Shown here piece by piece: positions 41,113 through 50,081 of a stretch of DNA of 64,000 nt. The translations under genes and the position numbers were made by a program. Position 1 is the stretch's first letter. Every line of letters starts with the position of its first letter. The stretch covers positions 1,981,941 through 2,045,940 of the forward strand of contig NZ_CP039381.1 in the NCBI RefSeq assembly GCF_005601135.1, written 5' to 3'. Under the pieces are notes generated by a model. That model saw only the letters and a program-made list of their open reading frames with translations. It was not told the DNA's origin and did no database searches. This DNA is from Ruminococcus bovis (GTDB lineage: Bacteria; Bacillota; Clostridia; Oscillospirales; Acutalibacteraceae).

Positions 41113-43284
41113 ATGTCAAAGGAAAGAGAAAAAGTAAAAGAAATGGGAAAGTCTTCTCTTATTTCTGAAGATATACTTCCAATAACCTCTAGCAAAAGAA
41201 CCTTAGGTGGACTTGGTTTTGCTAATATTTGGATTGGTATGGCAATCGTAATTTCAGTTTTCAGTTTTGGTGCTAGTGGTATTGATGGAATGAATATTTG
41301 GGGTGTTATGTCTGCTACATTAGTAGCAAATATAATCATTGCAGTAGTTGGTAGCTTAACCGGTGATATTGGTGTTGAACATGGTATTTCCTTTGCTACT
41401 TATCTAAGAGCCCCATTTGGTACAGTTGGTGTTCATCTGCCGGCTATTGCAAGAGGTATTGTTGCTTCTTGTTGGTTTGGTATTAACACCTACATTGGTT
41501 CAACAGCAATTAACTACTTTACACTTGCTCTGTTTGGAATAGACAACTGGTTCTTGTGGTTTATTATTTTTGCAATAGTTCAGATTGGTAACACAATGCT
41601 TGGTCTAAAAGGTATTGATAAGTTTGCATCATTTGCAGCACCTTGTATTATCCTAATTACTTGTTGGATGTTTTATAAGGTTAACAACATTGCAGTAATT
41701 AACAATGTTTCAATCTTTGGCTATAAGCCACCACACCCATCAGCAACTTGTTGGATTACAACAATGTGTGCCAATATTGGTATGTGGGCAGCACTTGCAG
41801 CTGATATTCCAAACTTTACACGAAGTCTAAAGTCCACTATGGGTGAAAGAAATTGGCTAAAGCGTAACCGTAACAACTGGATTCCACAGTTTGCAACCTT
41901 ACCTATTATTGAAACTTTCATTGCAGCTATTGGTGCTATTTCCTACCTAACAACAGGCAACTGGAATCCGGTTGAAGTTATTCAGTCACAAGCTAAAGGT
42001 GTAACACTTATTATCTTACTGATAATGGTTATCTTAGCACAGTGGTCAACTAATACAGCAGCTAACCTAGTGCCACCGGCAATGTGCTTTACAAATGCCG
42101 GTGCAAAGTGGAACTTACCATATAAGGTAGCAGTATTAATTGCAGGTTTAATCGGTGTTTGTGTAATGCCTTGGGAAATCCTAGATCAGCTTTATACTTA
42201 CCTAGGATACTTTGGTTCATTCTTATCAGCATTAGCAGGTATTATGCTTTGTGATTATTATGTAATCCGTCACAGAAGGTTAAATGTACTTGATATGTTT
42301 AAGTCAGATGGTCAGTATCGTTACCACAAAGGTTTCAATATTGCAGGTCTTATAGCTTGGATAGCAGGTACAATAATTGCAAATGTATTTTCTGATTATG
42401 GTTATTTGTTTGGACTACCAACAGGTTTCTTAGTTTATTTACTTCTTATGAAAACTTGGTATCTAAAGAAATTCCCTCAAGCAGAAGTTACCTCTAACTA
42501 TTCAGAAGAATTTCTTGGAATGTCAGTGGGTCACGATTGGGTAGTACCCGGTTACGAAAAGTTTGCCGGTGTTATTCCTGATATTGATTCTTCTTTGGTA
42601 GAAAATGTAAATGTTTCTTCTTATCATGGTGGTACAGAATACGAAAATGCTACAGGTCATAAACTTGTAATTACATTTGGTAGAGAATATGGCAGTAGAG
42701 GTAAAGATTTTGCAGCTTTACTTGCTAAACGGCTGGATATACCCTATTACGATGAAGATATGATTAAACTTGCAGCACAAAAACTTAATGTTTCTGAAAC
42801 TGTTTTGGCAGAGGAAGAAGAAACACCGAGAAGTGAACTTAAGACAGCACTTACAAAAGGTGGTATGTTTGCAGCTAAAGAATATGAAGGCTCAAATGTA
42901 GATAAAATGTTTATGGTACAGTCCCAAATTATTTTGGAACTGGCTAAGAAATCGCCTTGTATTATTGTTGGTAGATGTTCAAACTATGTTCTTGAAAATG
43001 CCAAGATACCAACAATAGATGTGTTTGTTGCAGCAAATCTTGAAGACAGAATCAAGAATATAATGAAGCGAAAGCACTTGTCCCATGAAAAGGCAAAGAA
43101 CCACTTAATCAAAAAGGAAAAGTGCAGAGAATCATATTTCAATTACTATACTTCCTATGAATGGGGTAAACCTCAGTATTATGACTTGTGTGTAAATACA
43201 AGTAGTATGGATTTAGATGATTTGGTTGATCATGTAGAATCTTATATTAATACGAATATAAGTAATCATATTGGAAAAAAGTAA
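41113..43284 (+). CDS. NCS1-family permease fused to a cytidylate-kinase-like domain
   Basis: A 723-residue fusion in one uninterrupted frame. Residues ~20-480 are an NCS1 nucleobase/hydantoin permease (CodB/Mhp1 type) with ~12 membrane spans: RTLGGLGFANIWIGMAIVIS and GIVASCWFGINTYIGSTAIN lie in the first spans; WAALAADIPNFTRSLK is conserved. Residues ~516-723 match the cytidylate kinase-like family (PF13189 type): VITFGREYGSRGKDFAALLA, RLDIPYYDEDMIKLAA, CIIVGRCSNYVLE and NIMKRKHLSHEKAKNHL. NCS1 includes Mhp1, a hydantoin importer, fitting the hyu genes. The start at 41113 has GGGGAG 6-7 bases upstream; the upstream extension is within the terminator. What the kinase-like domain does is unknown. 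Confidence 0.9.
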   Translation: MSKEREKVKEMGKSSLISEDILPITSSKRTLGGLGFANIWIGMAIVISVFSFGASGIDGMNIWGVMSATLVANIIIAVVGSLTGDIGVEHGISFATYLRAPFGTVGVHLPAIARGIVASCWFGINTYIGSTAINYFTLALFGIDNWFLWFIIFAIVQIGNTMLGLKGIDKFASFAAPCIILITCWMFYKVNNIAVINNVSIFGYKPPHPSATCWITTMCANIGMWAALAADIPNFTRSLKSTMGERNWLKRNRNNWIPQFATLPIIETFIAAIGAISYLTTGNWNPVEVIQSQAKGVTLIILLIMVILAQWSTNTAANLVPPAMCFTNAGAKWNLPYKVAVLIAGLIGVCVMPWEILDQLYTYLGYFGSFLSALAGIMLCDYYVIRHRRLNVLDMFKSDGQYRYHKGFNIAGLIAWIAGTIIANVFSDYGYLFGLPTGFLVYLLLMKTWYLKKFPQAEVTSNYSEEFLGMSVGHDWVVPGYEKFAGVIPDIDSSLVENVNVSSYHGGTEYENATGHKLVITFGREYGSRGKDFAALLAKRLDIPYYDEDMIKLAAQKLNVSETVLAEEEETPRSELKTALTKGGMFAAKEYEGSNVDKMFMVQSQIILELAKKSPCIIVGRCSNYVLENAKIPTIDVFVAANLEDRIKNIMKRKHLSHEKAKNHLIKKEKCRESYFNYYTSYEWGKPQYYDLCVNTSSMDLDDLVDHVESYINTNISNHIGKK

Positions 43285-43294
43285 TAGATATAAA

Positions 43295-43335
43295 GGCTAA
43301 GGAGAATTTTCTAAAGGAAGGTTCTCCTTATAGCC
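43295..43335 (+). other. Stem-loop between the permease and EamA genes
   Basis: GGCTAAGGAGAA (43295-43306) pairs with TTCTCCTTATAGCC (43322-43335) with a 2-nt bulge. There is no T-tract, so it is not a usual terminator. It may be a processing or stability element. The EamA SD lies downstream of it. Confidence 0.5.
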
Positions 43336-43369
43336 ATATCATAAATAAAATGAAAATAGAGGAATTGTT

Positions 43370-44242
43370 ATGAGTTCAATTTTTATAATTATTGCAGGTA
43401 TATTGTGGGGGATAATTTCAGTATTTGTCACAACTCTAAAGTCAATAGGTTTTTCTTCAATGGAAGTAGTAGCCCTAAGAGTTATCTTTTCAGCAATTAT
43501 TCTAGTAATATACCTACTAGTTACTGATAGAAGTAAATTAAAAATAAAGCTAAAGGATATACCTCTATTTTGTGGTACAGGTATTTGTAGTATAGTGTTC
43601 TTTAATTTTTGTTATTTTCAGTCAATAGAAATTATTGGTGGTGCAGCAATTCCGGCATTGTTGCTTTATACTGCTCCTATATTTGTTATGTTTATGTCAC
43701 TGTTTTTATTTAAAGAAAATATAACAGTAAAGAAAGTAATTTCACTTTTAGTAACTATTCTTGGAATGTGTTTTTTGACAGGTGTATTTTCAGGAAAAGA
43801 AACCATTACATTAGAAGGTTTTTTATATGGTTTAGGTGCAGGTTTTGGGTATGCACTTTACAGTATTTTCGGAAAGCTTTTATTGAAAAAATATGACTCT
43901 ATGACTATCACAACATATACATTTGTTGTAGCATCTGTAGCAGTAATTCCATTTTCAGGAATAATCAAAGACTATAATTTAATGCTAAATACAGAAAGCC
44001 TTTTGTGGTCACTGGGTCTAGCTTTAGTATGTACAATTTTACCTTTTATTTTATATACAAAAGGTCTACTGAAAGTTGAGGCAGGTAAAGCATCTATCCT
44101 TGCAACAGTAGAACCATTTGTAGCAGCAATAATTGGTGTAACAGTATTTAGCGAAAGTATAACAGTAGAAAAAATTATAGGTATGGTTTTAATTTTATTT
44201 GCAATCGTACTTTTAAATATAAATATAAGAAAAGCAAAGTAA
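43370..44242 (+). CDS. EamA/DMT superfamily transporter
   Basis: A 290-residue protein with ten hydrophobic spans in two EamA repeats (~1-135 and ~145-287). IIIAGILWGIISVFVTTLKS starts the first repeat, and GLLKVEAGKASILATVEPFV ends the second in the typical way. The family carries amino acids and other metabolites, usually outward. It is 13 bases upstream of the sigma-factor gene, so the two share a transcript. It may move a product or substrate of the hydantoin pathway, which is speculative. Confidence 0.88.
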   Translation: MSSIFIIIAGILWGIISVFVTTLKSIGFSSMEVVALRVIFSAIILVIYLLVTDRSKLKIKLKDIPLFCGTGICSIVFFNFCYFQSIEIIGGAAIPALLLYTAPIFVMFMSLFLFKENITVKKVISLLVTILGMCFLTGVFSGKETITLEGFLYGLGAGFGYALYSIFGKLLLKKYDSMTITTYTFVVASVAVIPFSGIIKDYNLMLNTESLLWSLGLALVCTILPFILYTKGLLKVEAGKASILATVEPFVAAIIGVTVFSESITVEKIIGMVLILFAIVLLNINIRKAK

Positions 44243-44255
44243 TGGAGGTATTTGT

Positions 44256-45431
44256 ATGGATATAAAGAATGTTATCAATCAGTATTACGATATGGTTCAT
44301 AAAATTGCTTATAGCAAAACTCAAAATGTTAATGATGCTGACGATTTAACACAAGAAGTATTTTTAAAATATCTTCAGTCAGACAAAAAGTTTGATAGTG
44401 ATGACCATATTAAGAATTGGCTAATCAGGGTTACAATCAATACCTATTTACATCAGATTTCATCAGGTTGGAACAAAAACACAACCTATATGACAGACGA
44501 ACTTCTTGGTGCTATGGAGGGTGCAAATTCTAACTTTTCCTATGAAGACAACTATGTTGTTGAAGATGATATTTATGATATAATAAAAACTCTACCGGAC
44601 TCAAACAGAAATGTACTGTGGAATTTTTATTACAAAGATATGAGTATAAGACAAATTGCACTTAACGAAAACAAAACAGAAAGTGCAGTGAAAATGTTAC
44701 TTTCAAGAAGTAGAAAAGTTCTAAGAGAAAAGATGGAACAAAGACACCTTATCTCAGAAAAACTATTTATTTCTGTTGATAAACAACTTAAAAATTACTT
44801 TAAGGCTTACGAACAAAAGTACATAGAAAGTGGCAGAATTTATACCCATAGAAAACCTATCAAGAACATTTGCGTTGTAATGGTGGATATGGCAAATGGT
44901 TGGACAAAACCGGGTCATCCATTTGCTTGTGATATAGGCAATACAGTTGTAAATGCAAGGAAAATTTGTGATGCAATACGCAAAACAAATAAACTTCCGT
45001 TAATGTTCACAAAAACTTGTTTCCATAAAAAAGGCAAAGAAAAATTAAAACTAAATGGTAGAAAAATTCCGGCAGAAAACCTTGAAGTGGAAAATTATTG
45101 GACAGAAATTGATGATACTCTTGATGTACAAGATTGTGAAATGGTAATGACAAAGTACTGTATGAGTTGCTTTGGCAAACCTGAATTTGAAAAGTATCTT
45201 CAAACTATGGATATAGATACTATAATGATTGCAGGTGTAACTGCTTCAGGTGCAATTAGATATACTGTAATGGATGCCCACTGTAGAGGTTATAATGTTA
45301 TTGTAGTAAAAGATGCAATAGCCGATAGAATACCCGGTGCAGTGTATTGGAATTTGTTTGATATGGAAATGAACTTTGCCAAGACTATGTCAACAGATAA
45401 TGCAATTAAATTAATTGAACAGTATTCATAA
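44256..45431 (+). CDS. ECF-type sigma factor fused to a catalytically dead N-carbamoylsarcosine-amidase-like domain
   Basis: A 391-residue fusion. Residues ~1-165 are a sigma-70 region 2 (DADDLTQEVFLKYLQ, IKNWLIRVTINTYLHQ) and region 4 HTH (LPDSNRNVLWNFYYKDMSIR, AVKMLLSRSRKVLREKM). Residues ~200-391 resemble the amidase encoded at 36315: MVDMANGWTKPGHPFACD, DRIPGAVYWNLFDMEMNFAK. The family triad is D211, K300 and, in place of the nucleophilic Cys, A333 in GVTASGAIRYT. The domain should thus bind but not cleave substrate. No anti-sigma gene is next to it. I infer a ligand-sensing sigma factor for the hyu genes. GGAGGT is 6 bases before ATG. Confidence 0.88.
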   Translation: MDIKNVINQYYDMVHKIAYSKTQNVNDADDLTQEVFLKYLQSDKKFDSDDHIKNWLIRVTINTYLHQISSGWNKNTTYMTDELLGAMEGANSNFSYEDNYVVEDDIYDIIKTLPDSNRNVLWNFYYKDMSIRQIALNENKTESAVKMLLSRSRKVLREKMEQRHLISEKLFISVDKQLKNYFKAYEQKYIESGRIYTHRKPIKNICVVMVDMANGWTKPGHPFACDIGNTVVNARKICDAIRKTNKLPLMFTKTCFHKKGKEKLKLNGRKIPAENLEVENYWTEIDDTLDVQDCEMVMTKYCMSCFGKPEFEKYLQTMDIDTIMIAGVTASGAIRYTVMDAHCRGYNVIVVKDAIADRIPGAVYWNLFDMEMNFAKTMSTDNAIKLIEQYS

Positions 45432-45432
45432 G

Positions 45433-45472
45433 AAAACCTCCCTAATGTGTGTAAACAATAGGGAGGTTTTTT
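45433..45472. terminator. Bidirectional terminator between the sigma factor and rodA
   Basis: AAAACCTCCCTA / TAGGGAGGTTTT, a 12-bp perfect stem with a 14-nt loop. A residues lie before and T residues after, so it serves both converging genes. Confidence 0.88.
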
Positions 45473-46661
45473 AATCGAAAAATTCATTTTTAAGTAGCAA
45501 TTTATATTTGCCTGAAAGTTTATCATCAATTTCCATTTTGTTATGGAGATAAACACTTTGTACAAGTCCAACACCAAAGAACATTGACATTGCTGATGTA
45601 CCACCTTGTGAGAAGAATGGAAGTGTAATACCTACAACAGGCAAGAATCCAAGTACCATCCCAAGGTTTATAATTGTTTGAGTTGTCAGCATACCGAAAA
45701 GACCGTAACAAATGCACCTACCGGCAATATCCTTTGATTTTATGGCAATTACAATAATCTTAACCATCAGCAAAATCAGAATTAGTATAAGCACAATACA
45801 CCCAACAAATCCCAATTCTTCACCGGCTACAGTAAAAATAAAGTCATTTTGTTGTTCAGGTACAATGTTGTTCTGTACTCTAGTACCTTTTCCAATTCCT
45901 GAACCGAATATTCCACCGGAAGCAATAGAAACTTTACCTTGATATTGTTGCCAACCATAGTCGGTAAGTGCATTACCGTCAAGGTCAAACAGTGCAAGTA
46001 TTCTGTTTCTATGTTCATCATTCATTACAAATCTCCAAATAAATGGAATACAAATAATTACTGCACCTAAAGCAATGGCAAAGTACCTTAACTGTACACC
46101 GGCAGTAAATGCCATAATAGCAAACATCATTAAGAAAATTAATGCAGAACCGTCATCACCCTGAAAGTGAATAATAACAATAGGTATCATTGCATGAATA
46201 AATAAAAGTAATACACCTTTTATATTCTTAATAAGGCCATTTTCCACAGTATAGGCAAGGTGCTTAGAAAAGGTGATAATAAAGCAAATCTTCATTAATT
46301 CAGATGGCTGAAATGTCATACCACCCGGTAGTCTAATCCAAGCAGTATCATCAGTACCGGTAACTGTAATACCAAATAAAAATACTGAAACTGCAAGTAG
46401 TATCCCAACAATAGCCCAAATGTACCAGTATTTCAAAAGATTAATGTAATCAATAACAGAAAAAATTATTGCTCCCAAAATACCAATACCTACAGCAATA
46501 ATTTGAGATTGCAAGTAGTTTGAGTCAGTAGCCCTTTGTAAGCTATAAATCAAAATAAAGCTATATACGGTAGCACTTAGTGTTAAAAGCCATAACAACT
46601 TGTCTGTATTTGCTATGTAATCTTTAACAGAGTTTATTAAGTTTTTTATCTGTGCCACCAC
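45471..46661 (-). CDS. rodA: SEDS family peptidoglycan polymerase (RodA/FtsW/SpoVE family), RodA-like
   Basis: A ~396-residue protein with about ten membrane spans. The SEDS signatures are AWIRLPGGMTFQPSELMKIC, HFQGDDGSALIF and VPEQQNDFIFTVAGEELGF; near the end NLGMVLGFLPVVGITLPFFS is typical of RodA. It polymerises glycan strands for side-wall elongation, with a class B PBP. The N-terminal start is uncertain: two tandem GTG codons at 46661/46658 follow AAAGG too closely for a normal SD, and no ATG is available. Divergent from fhs. Confidence 0.87.
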   Translation of the reverse strand: MVAQIKNLINSVKDYIANTDKLLWLLTLSATVYSFILIYSLQRATDSNYLQSQIIAVGIGILGAIIFSVIDYINLLKYWYIWAIVGILLAVSVFLFGITVTGTDDTAWIRLPGGMTFQPSELMKICFIITFSKHLAYTVENGLIKNIKGVLLLFIHAMIPIVIIHFQGDDGSALIFLMMFAIMAFTAGVQLRYFAIALGAVIICIPFIWRFVMNDEHRNRILALFDLDGNALTDYGWQQYQGKVSIASGGIFGSGIGKGTRVQNNIVPEQQNDFIFTVAGEELGFVGCIVLILILILLMVKIIVIAIKSKDIAGRCICYGLFGMLTTQTIINLGMVLGFLPVVGITLPFFSQGGTSAMSMFFGVGLVQSVYLHNKMEIDDKLSGKYKLLLKNEFFD

Positions 46662-46761
46662 CTTTCTAAAATATTATAATAAAAAAATATGTCATAATCA
46701 AGAAATTATTGAAATAACTGATTTATATTTCTTTTAAGACAATTTATTATTACTATTTCTA

Positions 46762-46770
46762 TGATATAAT
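46762..46770 (+). promoter_or_regulatory. Extended -10 promoter element for fhs
   Basis: TGATATAAT, i.e. TG then TATAAT, 45 bases before the fhs ATG. No good -35 is seen at the expected place. Confidence 0.5.
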
Positions 46771-46815
46771 CAAAATGTTAATTTAGTATTCAAATTTGAT
46801 ATAAGGAGAGTTGTT

Positions 46816-48483
46816 ATGCTAACAGATATTGAAATTGCACAACAGGCTAAACTAAGACTTATTAAGGATGTTGCATCTGACATTGATATTAATGAAGATG
46901 AACTAGAATTTTATGGTAAATATAAAGCTAAACTTTCTGATGAACTTTCAGAAAGAGTTAGCAAGAATGAAGACGGTAAACTTGTTCTTGTAACTGCTAT
47001 TAACCCAACACCTGCCGGTGAAGGTAAAACAACTACTTCAGCAGGTTTAGGTCAGGCTATGGCTAAAATCGGCAAGAAGGCAATTATTGCATTAAGAGAA
47101 CCTTCCCTAGGTCCTGTATTTGGTATCAAGGGTGGTGCAGCAGGTGGTGGCTATTCACAGGTTCTGCCTATGGAAGACATTAACCTACACTTTACAGGTG
47201 ATATGCACGCTATCACTTCAGCTAACAACCTACTATGTGCTATGCTTGATAACCATATGCAACAAGGCAATGTTCTTGGTATTGACCCAAGAAGAATTCT
47301 ATTTAAGAGATGCCTTGATATGAACGATAGAGCACTTAGAAATGTTGTTATCGGTTTAGGTGGCAAGGTTAACGGTGTACCAAGAGAAGATGGTTTCATC
47401 ATTACTGTTGCATCAGAAGTTATGGCTATCCTATGTTTAGCAAATGATATTTCTGATTTAAAGAAAAGATTGGGCAACATTCTTGTTGCTTATACATATG
47501 ACGGCAATCCTGTATTCTGTAAGGATATTAAGGCTGATGGTGCTATGACTGCACTATTAAAGGATGCCCTAAAGCCTAACCTAGTACAGACACTAGAGGG
47601 TACACCTGCTATTATGCATGGTGGTCCTTTTGCAAATATTGCTCATGGTTGTAACTCAGTGAGAGCAACAAAACTTGCACTAAAGCTAGGTGACTATTGT
47701 ATTACAGAAGCAGGTTTCGGTTCTGACTTAGGTGCAGAAAAGTTCCTAGACATTAAGTGTAGATATGCCGGTATTGCTCCATCATGTATTGTTATTGTTG
47801 CTACTTGCAGAGCATTAAAGTATAACGGTGGTGTGCCAAAGACAGAGGTTTCTGAACCTAACCTAGAAGCACTAAAGAATGGTATTGTAAACCTAGGTGT
47901 TCATATTGATAATATGAATAAGTACGGTGTACCTGTAGTAGTTGCTATTAACCGTTTCTATACTGACTCTGATGAAGAACTAAAATATATCGAAGACTAT
48001 TGCCACGAAAGAGGAGCAGAGTTTGCTCTTTCTGATGTATTCTGTGAAGGTGGTAACGGTGGTGTTGACCTAGCTAAAAAGGTTGTAGAGGCTTGTGAAA
48101 AGCCATCAGACTTTAAGTTACTATATGATAACGACCTAACTATCAAGGAAAAGATGAACCGTATTGCTACAGAAATTTACGGTGCAGATAAAGTTAACTA
48201 TACACCACAAGCAGAAAAAGCTCTAAAGGATGTTGTTGCTTTAGGTGGCGACAAACTTCCTGTTTGTGTAGCTAAAACACAGTATTCTCTATCTGATAAC
48301 CCTGCACTACTAGGTGCACCAAAGGGCTTTGATATTACAGTTAGAGATGTTAGAATTTCTAACGGTGCAGGTTTTGTAGTTGTTTATACAGGCAACATTA
48401 TGACAATGCCTGGTCTACCAAAAGTACCTGCAGCAAACAACATTGATGTTGACGAAAATAATGTAATTAGTGGATTGTTCTAA
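46816..48483 (+). CDS. fhs: Formate-tetrahydrofolate ligase
   Basis: A 555-residue enzyme making 10-formyl-THF from formate, ATP and THF. The P-loop is in [40 protein letters not shown] and [20 protein letters not shown] are signatures. The end [19 protein letters not shown] is also conserved. Length is normal. It supplies one-carbon units for purine and methionine synthesis, both encoded nearby. SD AAGGAGA lies 7 bases before ATG. Confidence 0.97.
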   Translation: MLTDIEIAQQAKLRLIKDVASDIDINEDELEFYGKYKAKLSDELSERVSKNEDGKLVLVTAINPTPAGEGKTTTSAGLGQAMAKIGKKAIIALREPSLGPVFGIKGGAAGGGYSQVLPMEDINLHFTGDMHAITSANNLLCAMLDNHMQQGNVLGIDPRRILFKRCLDMNDRALRNVVIGLGGKVNGVPREDGFIITVASEVMAILCLANDISDLKKRLGNILVAYTYDGNPVFCKDIKADGAMTALLKDALKPNLVQTLEGTPAIMHGGPFANIAHGCNSVRATKLALKLGDYCITEAGFGSDLGAEKFLDIKCRYAGIAPSCIVIVATCRALKYNGGVPKTEVSEPNLEALKNGIVNLGVHIDNMNKYGVPVVVAINRFYTDSDEELKYIEDYCHERGAEFALSDVFCEGGNGGVDLAKKVVEACEKPSDFKLLYDNDLTIKEKMNRIATEIYGADKVNYTPQAEKALKDVVALGGDKLPVCVAKTQYSLSDNPALLGAPKGFDITVRDVRISNGAGFVVVYTGNIMTMPGLPKVPAANNIDVDENNVISGLF

Positions 48484-48484
48484 T

Positions 48485-48904
48485 ATGGAATATATAACTC
48501 ATTCTGTTGAAGAAACAGAGAACCTAGCAAGTAAATTAGCCAAGAAGCTAAAGGGTACAGAAGTTATTGCATTCTTTGGTGGCTTAGGTATGGGCAAAAC
48601 GGCTTTTACCAGAGGTCTTTGTAAAGGGCTGAATTACTTTGATGGTGTACAAAGTCCAACATTTTCATTGGTAAATCAGTATAATGCAGATTATACTGTT
48701 TACCACTTTGATATGTACCGTATAAATACTTATGACGATTTGTACAGTACAGGATTTTTTGATTATCTTGATACAGGTATTCTTGTTATTGAGTGGAGCG
48801 AAAATATAGAGAATGCTTTGCCTGATGACTATATCAGTGTGGAAATCGAAAAAGGCGAAAATGATGATGACAGAATTATTAAAATTGAAGGAATTGAACT
48901 TTAA
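48485..48904 (+). CDS. tsaE: tRNA threonylcarbamoyladenosine biosynthesis ATPase TsaE
   Basis: A 139-residue ATPase needed for t6A37 in tRNA. The P-loop is FFGGLGMGKTAFTRGLCKGL; QSPTFSLVNQY and VYHFDMYRI follow in the conserved order, and LVIEWSENI is the late motif. The ATG at 48485 is 1 base after the fhs stop; an in-frame extension into fhs is unlikely. Its stop shares a base with tsaB. Confidence 0.94.
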   Translation: MEYITHSVEETENLASKLAKKLKGTEVIAFFGGLGMGKTAFTRGLCKGLNYFDGVQSPTFSLVNQYNADYTVYHFDMYRINTYDDLYSTGFFDYLDTGILVIEWSENIENALPDDYISVEIEKGENDDDRIIKIEGIEL

Positions 48905-49608
48905 TGAAAATTTTAGGTATTGATACTTCAGCCAAAACATCCTCAGTAGGTATTGTTGAAGATGGTAAGGTAGTAGATGAAGTTTTTGTCAATGAGGGTT
49001 TAACTCATAGTGAAACAATAATGCCTATGATTGACAAATTACTAAAACAAAATAACATAAGTGTTGATGATATAGATGCCTATGCAGTTAATAACGGACC
49101 CGGATCATTTACCGGTGTTAGAATAGGTGTTGCAGTAGTTAAGGGTATGGCTTTTAAGGACAACAAAGATTGTTATGAAGTTTCTACACTTGACTCTATT
49201 GCTTATAACTGTATTGATAAAGAAGGCAAAGTTGTTTCTTGTATTGATGCAAGAAGAAACCAAGTTTTTAATGCAGTTTATTCTGTGTCAAAGGGTAAAC
49301 TTACAAAAGAAGTTAATGACCGTTCAATACTTATTATGGATTTGTACGAAGAACTTAAAGATGTGGAAGAAAATATTTATTTTGTTGGTGATGGTCAGGA
49401 TAAAGTACTTGATTATTTCTCAGAAAATGATATGCTTAAAGAGAACTTTAAGTTTCCGGAATATTTAGAGAATGTTCAGAGAGGTACTAATACTGCTATG
49501 ATTGCTTATAATAATCAGTCTAGCAAGAAGAAAGGTAAGGATATTTTGCCTCAGTACCTAAAGCTAACTCAAGCTGAACAAGAATTAAGAAAGAAGAGGG
49601 AAAAGTAA
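48904..49608 (+). CDS. tsaB: tRNA threonylcarbamoyladenosine biosynthesis protein TsaB
   Basis: A 234-residue ASKHA-fold scaffold of the t6A complex. MKILGIDTSAKTSSVGIVED, GLTHSETIMPMIDKLL and NNGPGSFTGVRIGVAVVKGM are clear TsaB segments; CIDARRNQVFNAVY follows. Partners TsaD and RimI, often next door, are not present here. Gene boundaries overlap by 1 base on both sides. Confidence 0.94.
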   Translation: MKILGIDTSAKTSSVGIVEDGKVVDEVFVNEGLTHSETIMPMIDKLLKQNNISVDDIDAYAVNNGPGSFTGVRIGVAVVKGMAFKDNKDCYEVSTLDSIAYNCIDKEGKVVSCIDARRNQVFNAVYSVSKGKLTKEVNDRSILIMDLYEELKDVEENIYFVGDGQDKVLDYFSENDMLKENFKFPEYLENVQRGTNTAMIAYNNQSSKKKGKDILPQYLKLTQAEQELRKKREK

Positions 49609-50060
49609 TGATAGCTATTGGTTGCGACCACGGTGGTCTTGATATTAAAAATGCAGTAATCGAATACCTAAAGAAGAATGGTATTGAATATAAGGATTAC
49701 GGTTGTTATACATCAGAAAGTGTTGATTACCCTAAGTATGCTTATAAAGTAGCTACAGCAGTAGCTAATAAAGAGGCTGAACTAGGTATCCTATGTTGTG
49801 GTACAGGTATCGGTATCTCTATTGCAGCAAACAAGGTTAAGGGTATCAGAGCAGCAGTTGTTAGTAACGAATTCTGTGCAGAAATGACTCGCCGTCATAA
49901 TGATGCAAACATCCTATGTATGGGTGGCAGAGTTATTAATGAAGAACAGGCAGTTAAATTTGCCGATATTTTCCTAAACACACCATTTGAAGGTGACAGA
50001 CACAACAGAAGATTGGATATGGTAAGTGCTATCGAAAACGGTACTTATGAAGATAAATAA
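49608..50060 (+). CDS. rpiB: Ribose 5-phosphate isomerase B
   Basis: A 150-residue RpiB/LacAB-fold isomerase interconverting ribose-5-P and ribulose-5-P. MIAIGCDHGGLDIKNAVIEY starts it; the catalytic Cys is in GILCCGTGIGISIAANKVKG; AEMTRRHNDANILCMGGRV is also typical. It may feed ribose-5-P to PRPP for Upp and purine synthesis. The start shares a base with the tsaB stop. Confidence 0.95.
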   Translation: MIAIGCDHGGLDIKNAVIEYLKKNGIEYKDYGCYTSESVDYPKYAYKVATAVANKEAELGILCCGTGIGISIAANKVKGIRAAVVSNEFCAEMTRRHNDANILCMGGRVINEEQAVKFADIFLNTPFEGDRHNRRLDMVSAIENGTYEDK

Positions 50061-50081
50061 TTATTAGAAAGCAGGATTAAT

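Noticed and set aside
45290..45604. 104-codon minus-strand ORF spanning the sigma gene end and rodA
   Set aside because: It crosses a bidirectional terminator and overlaps two real genes without any start signal.
46704..46720. TATTGAAATAAC upstream of fhs as a third sulfur-regulon operator
   Set aside because: It shares only the AT-rich half of the motif and lacks the AATAGG arm.
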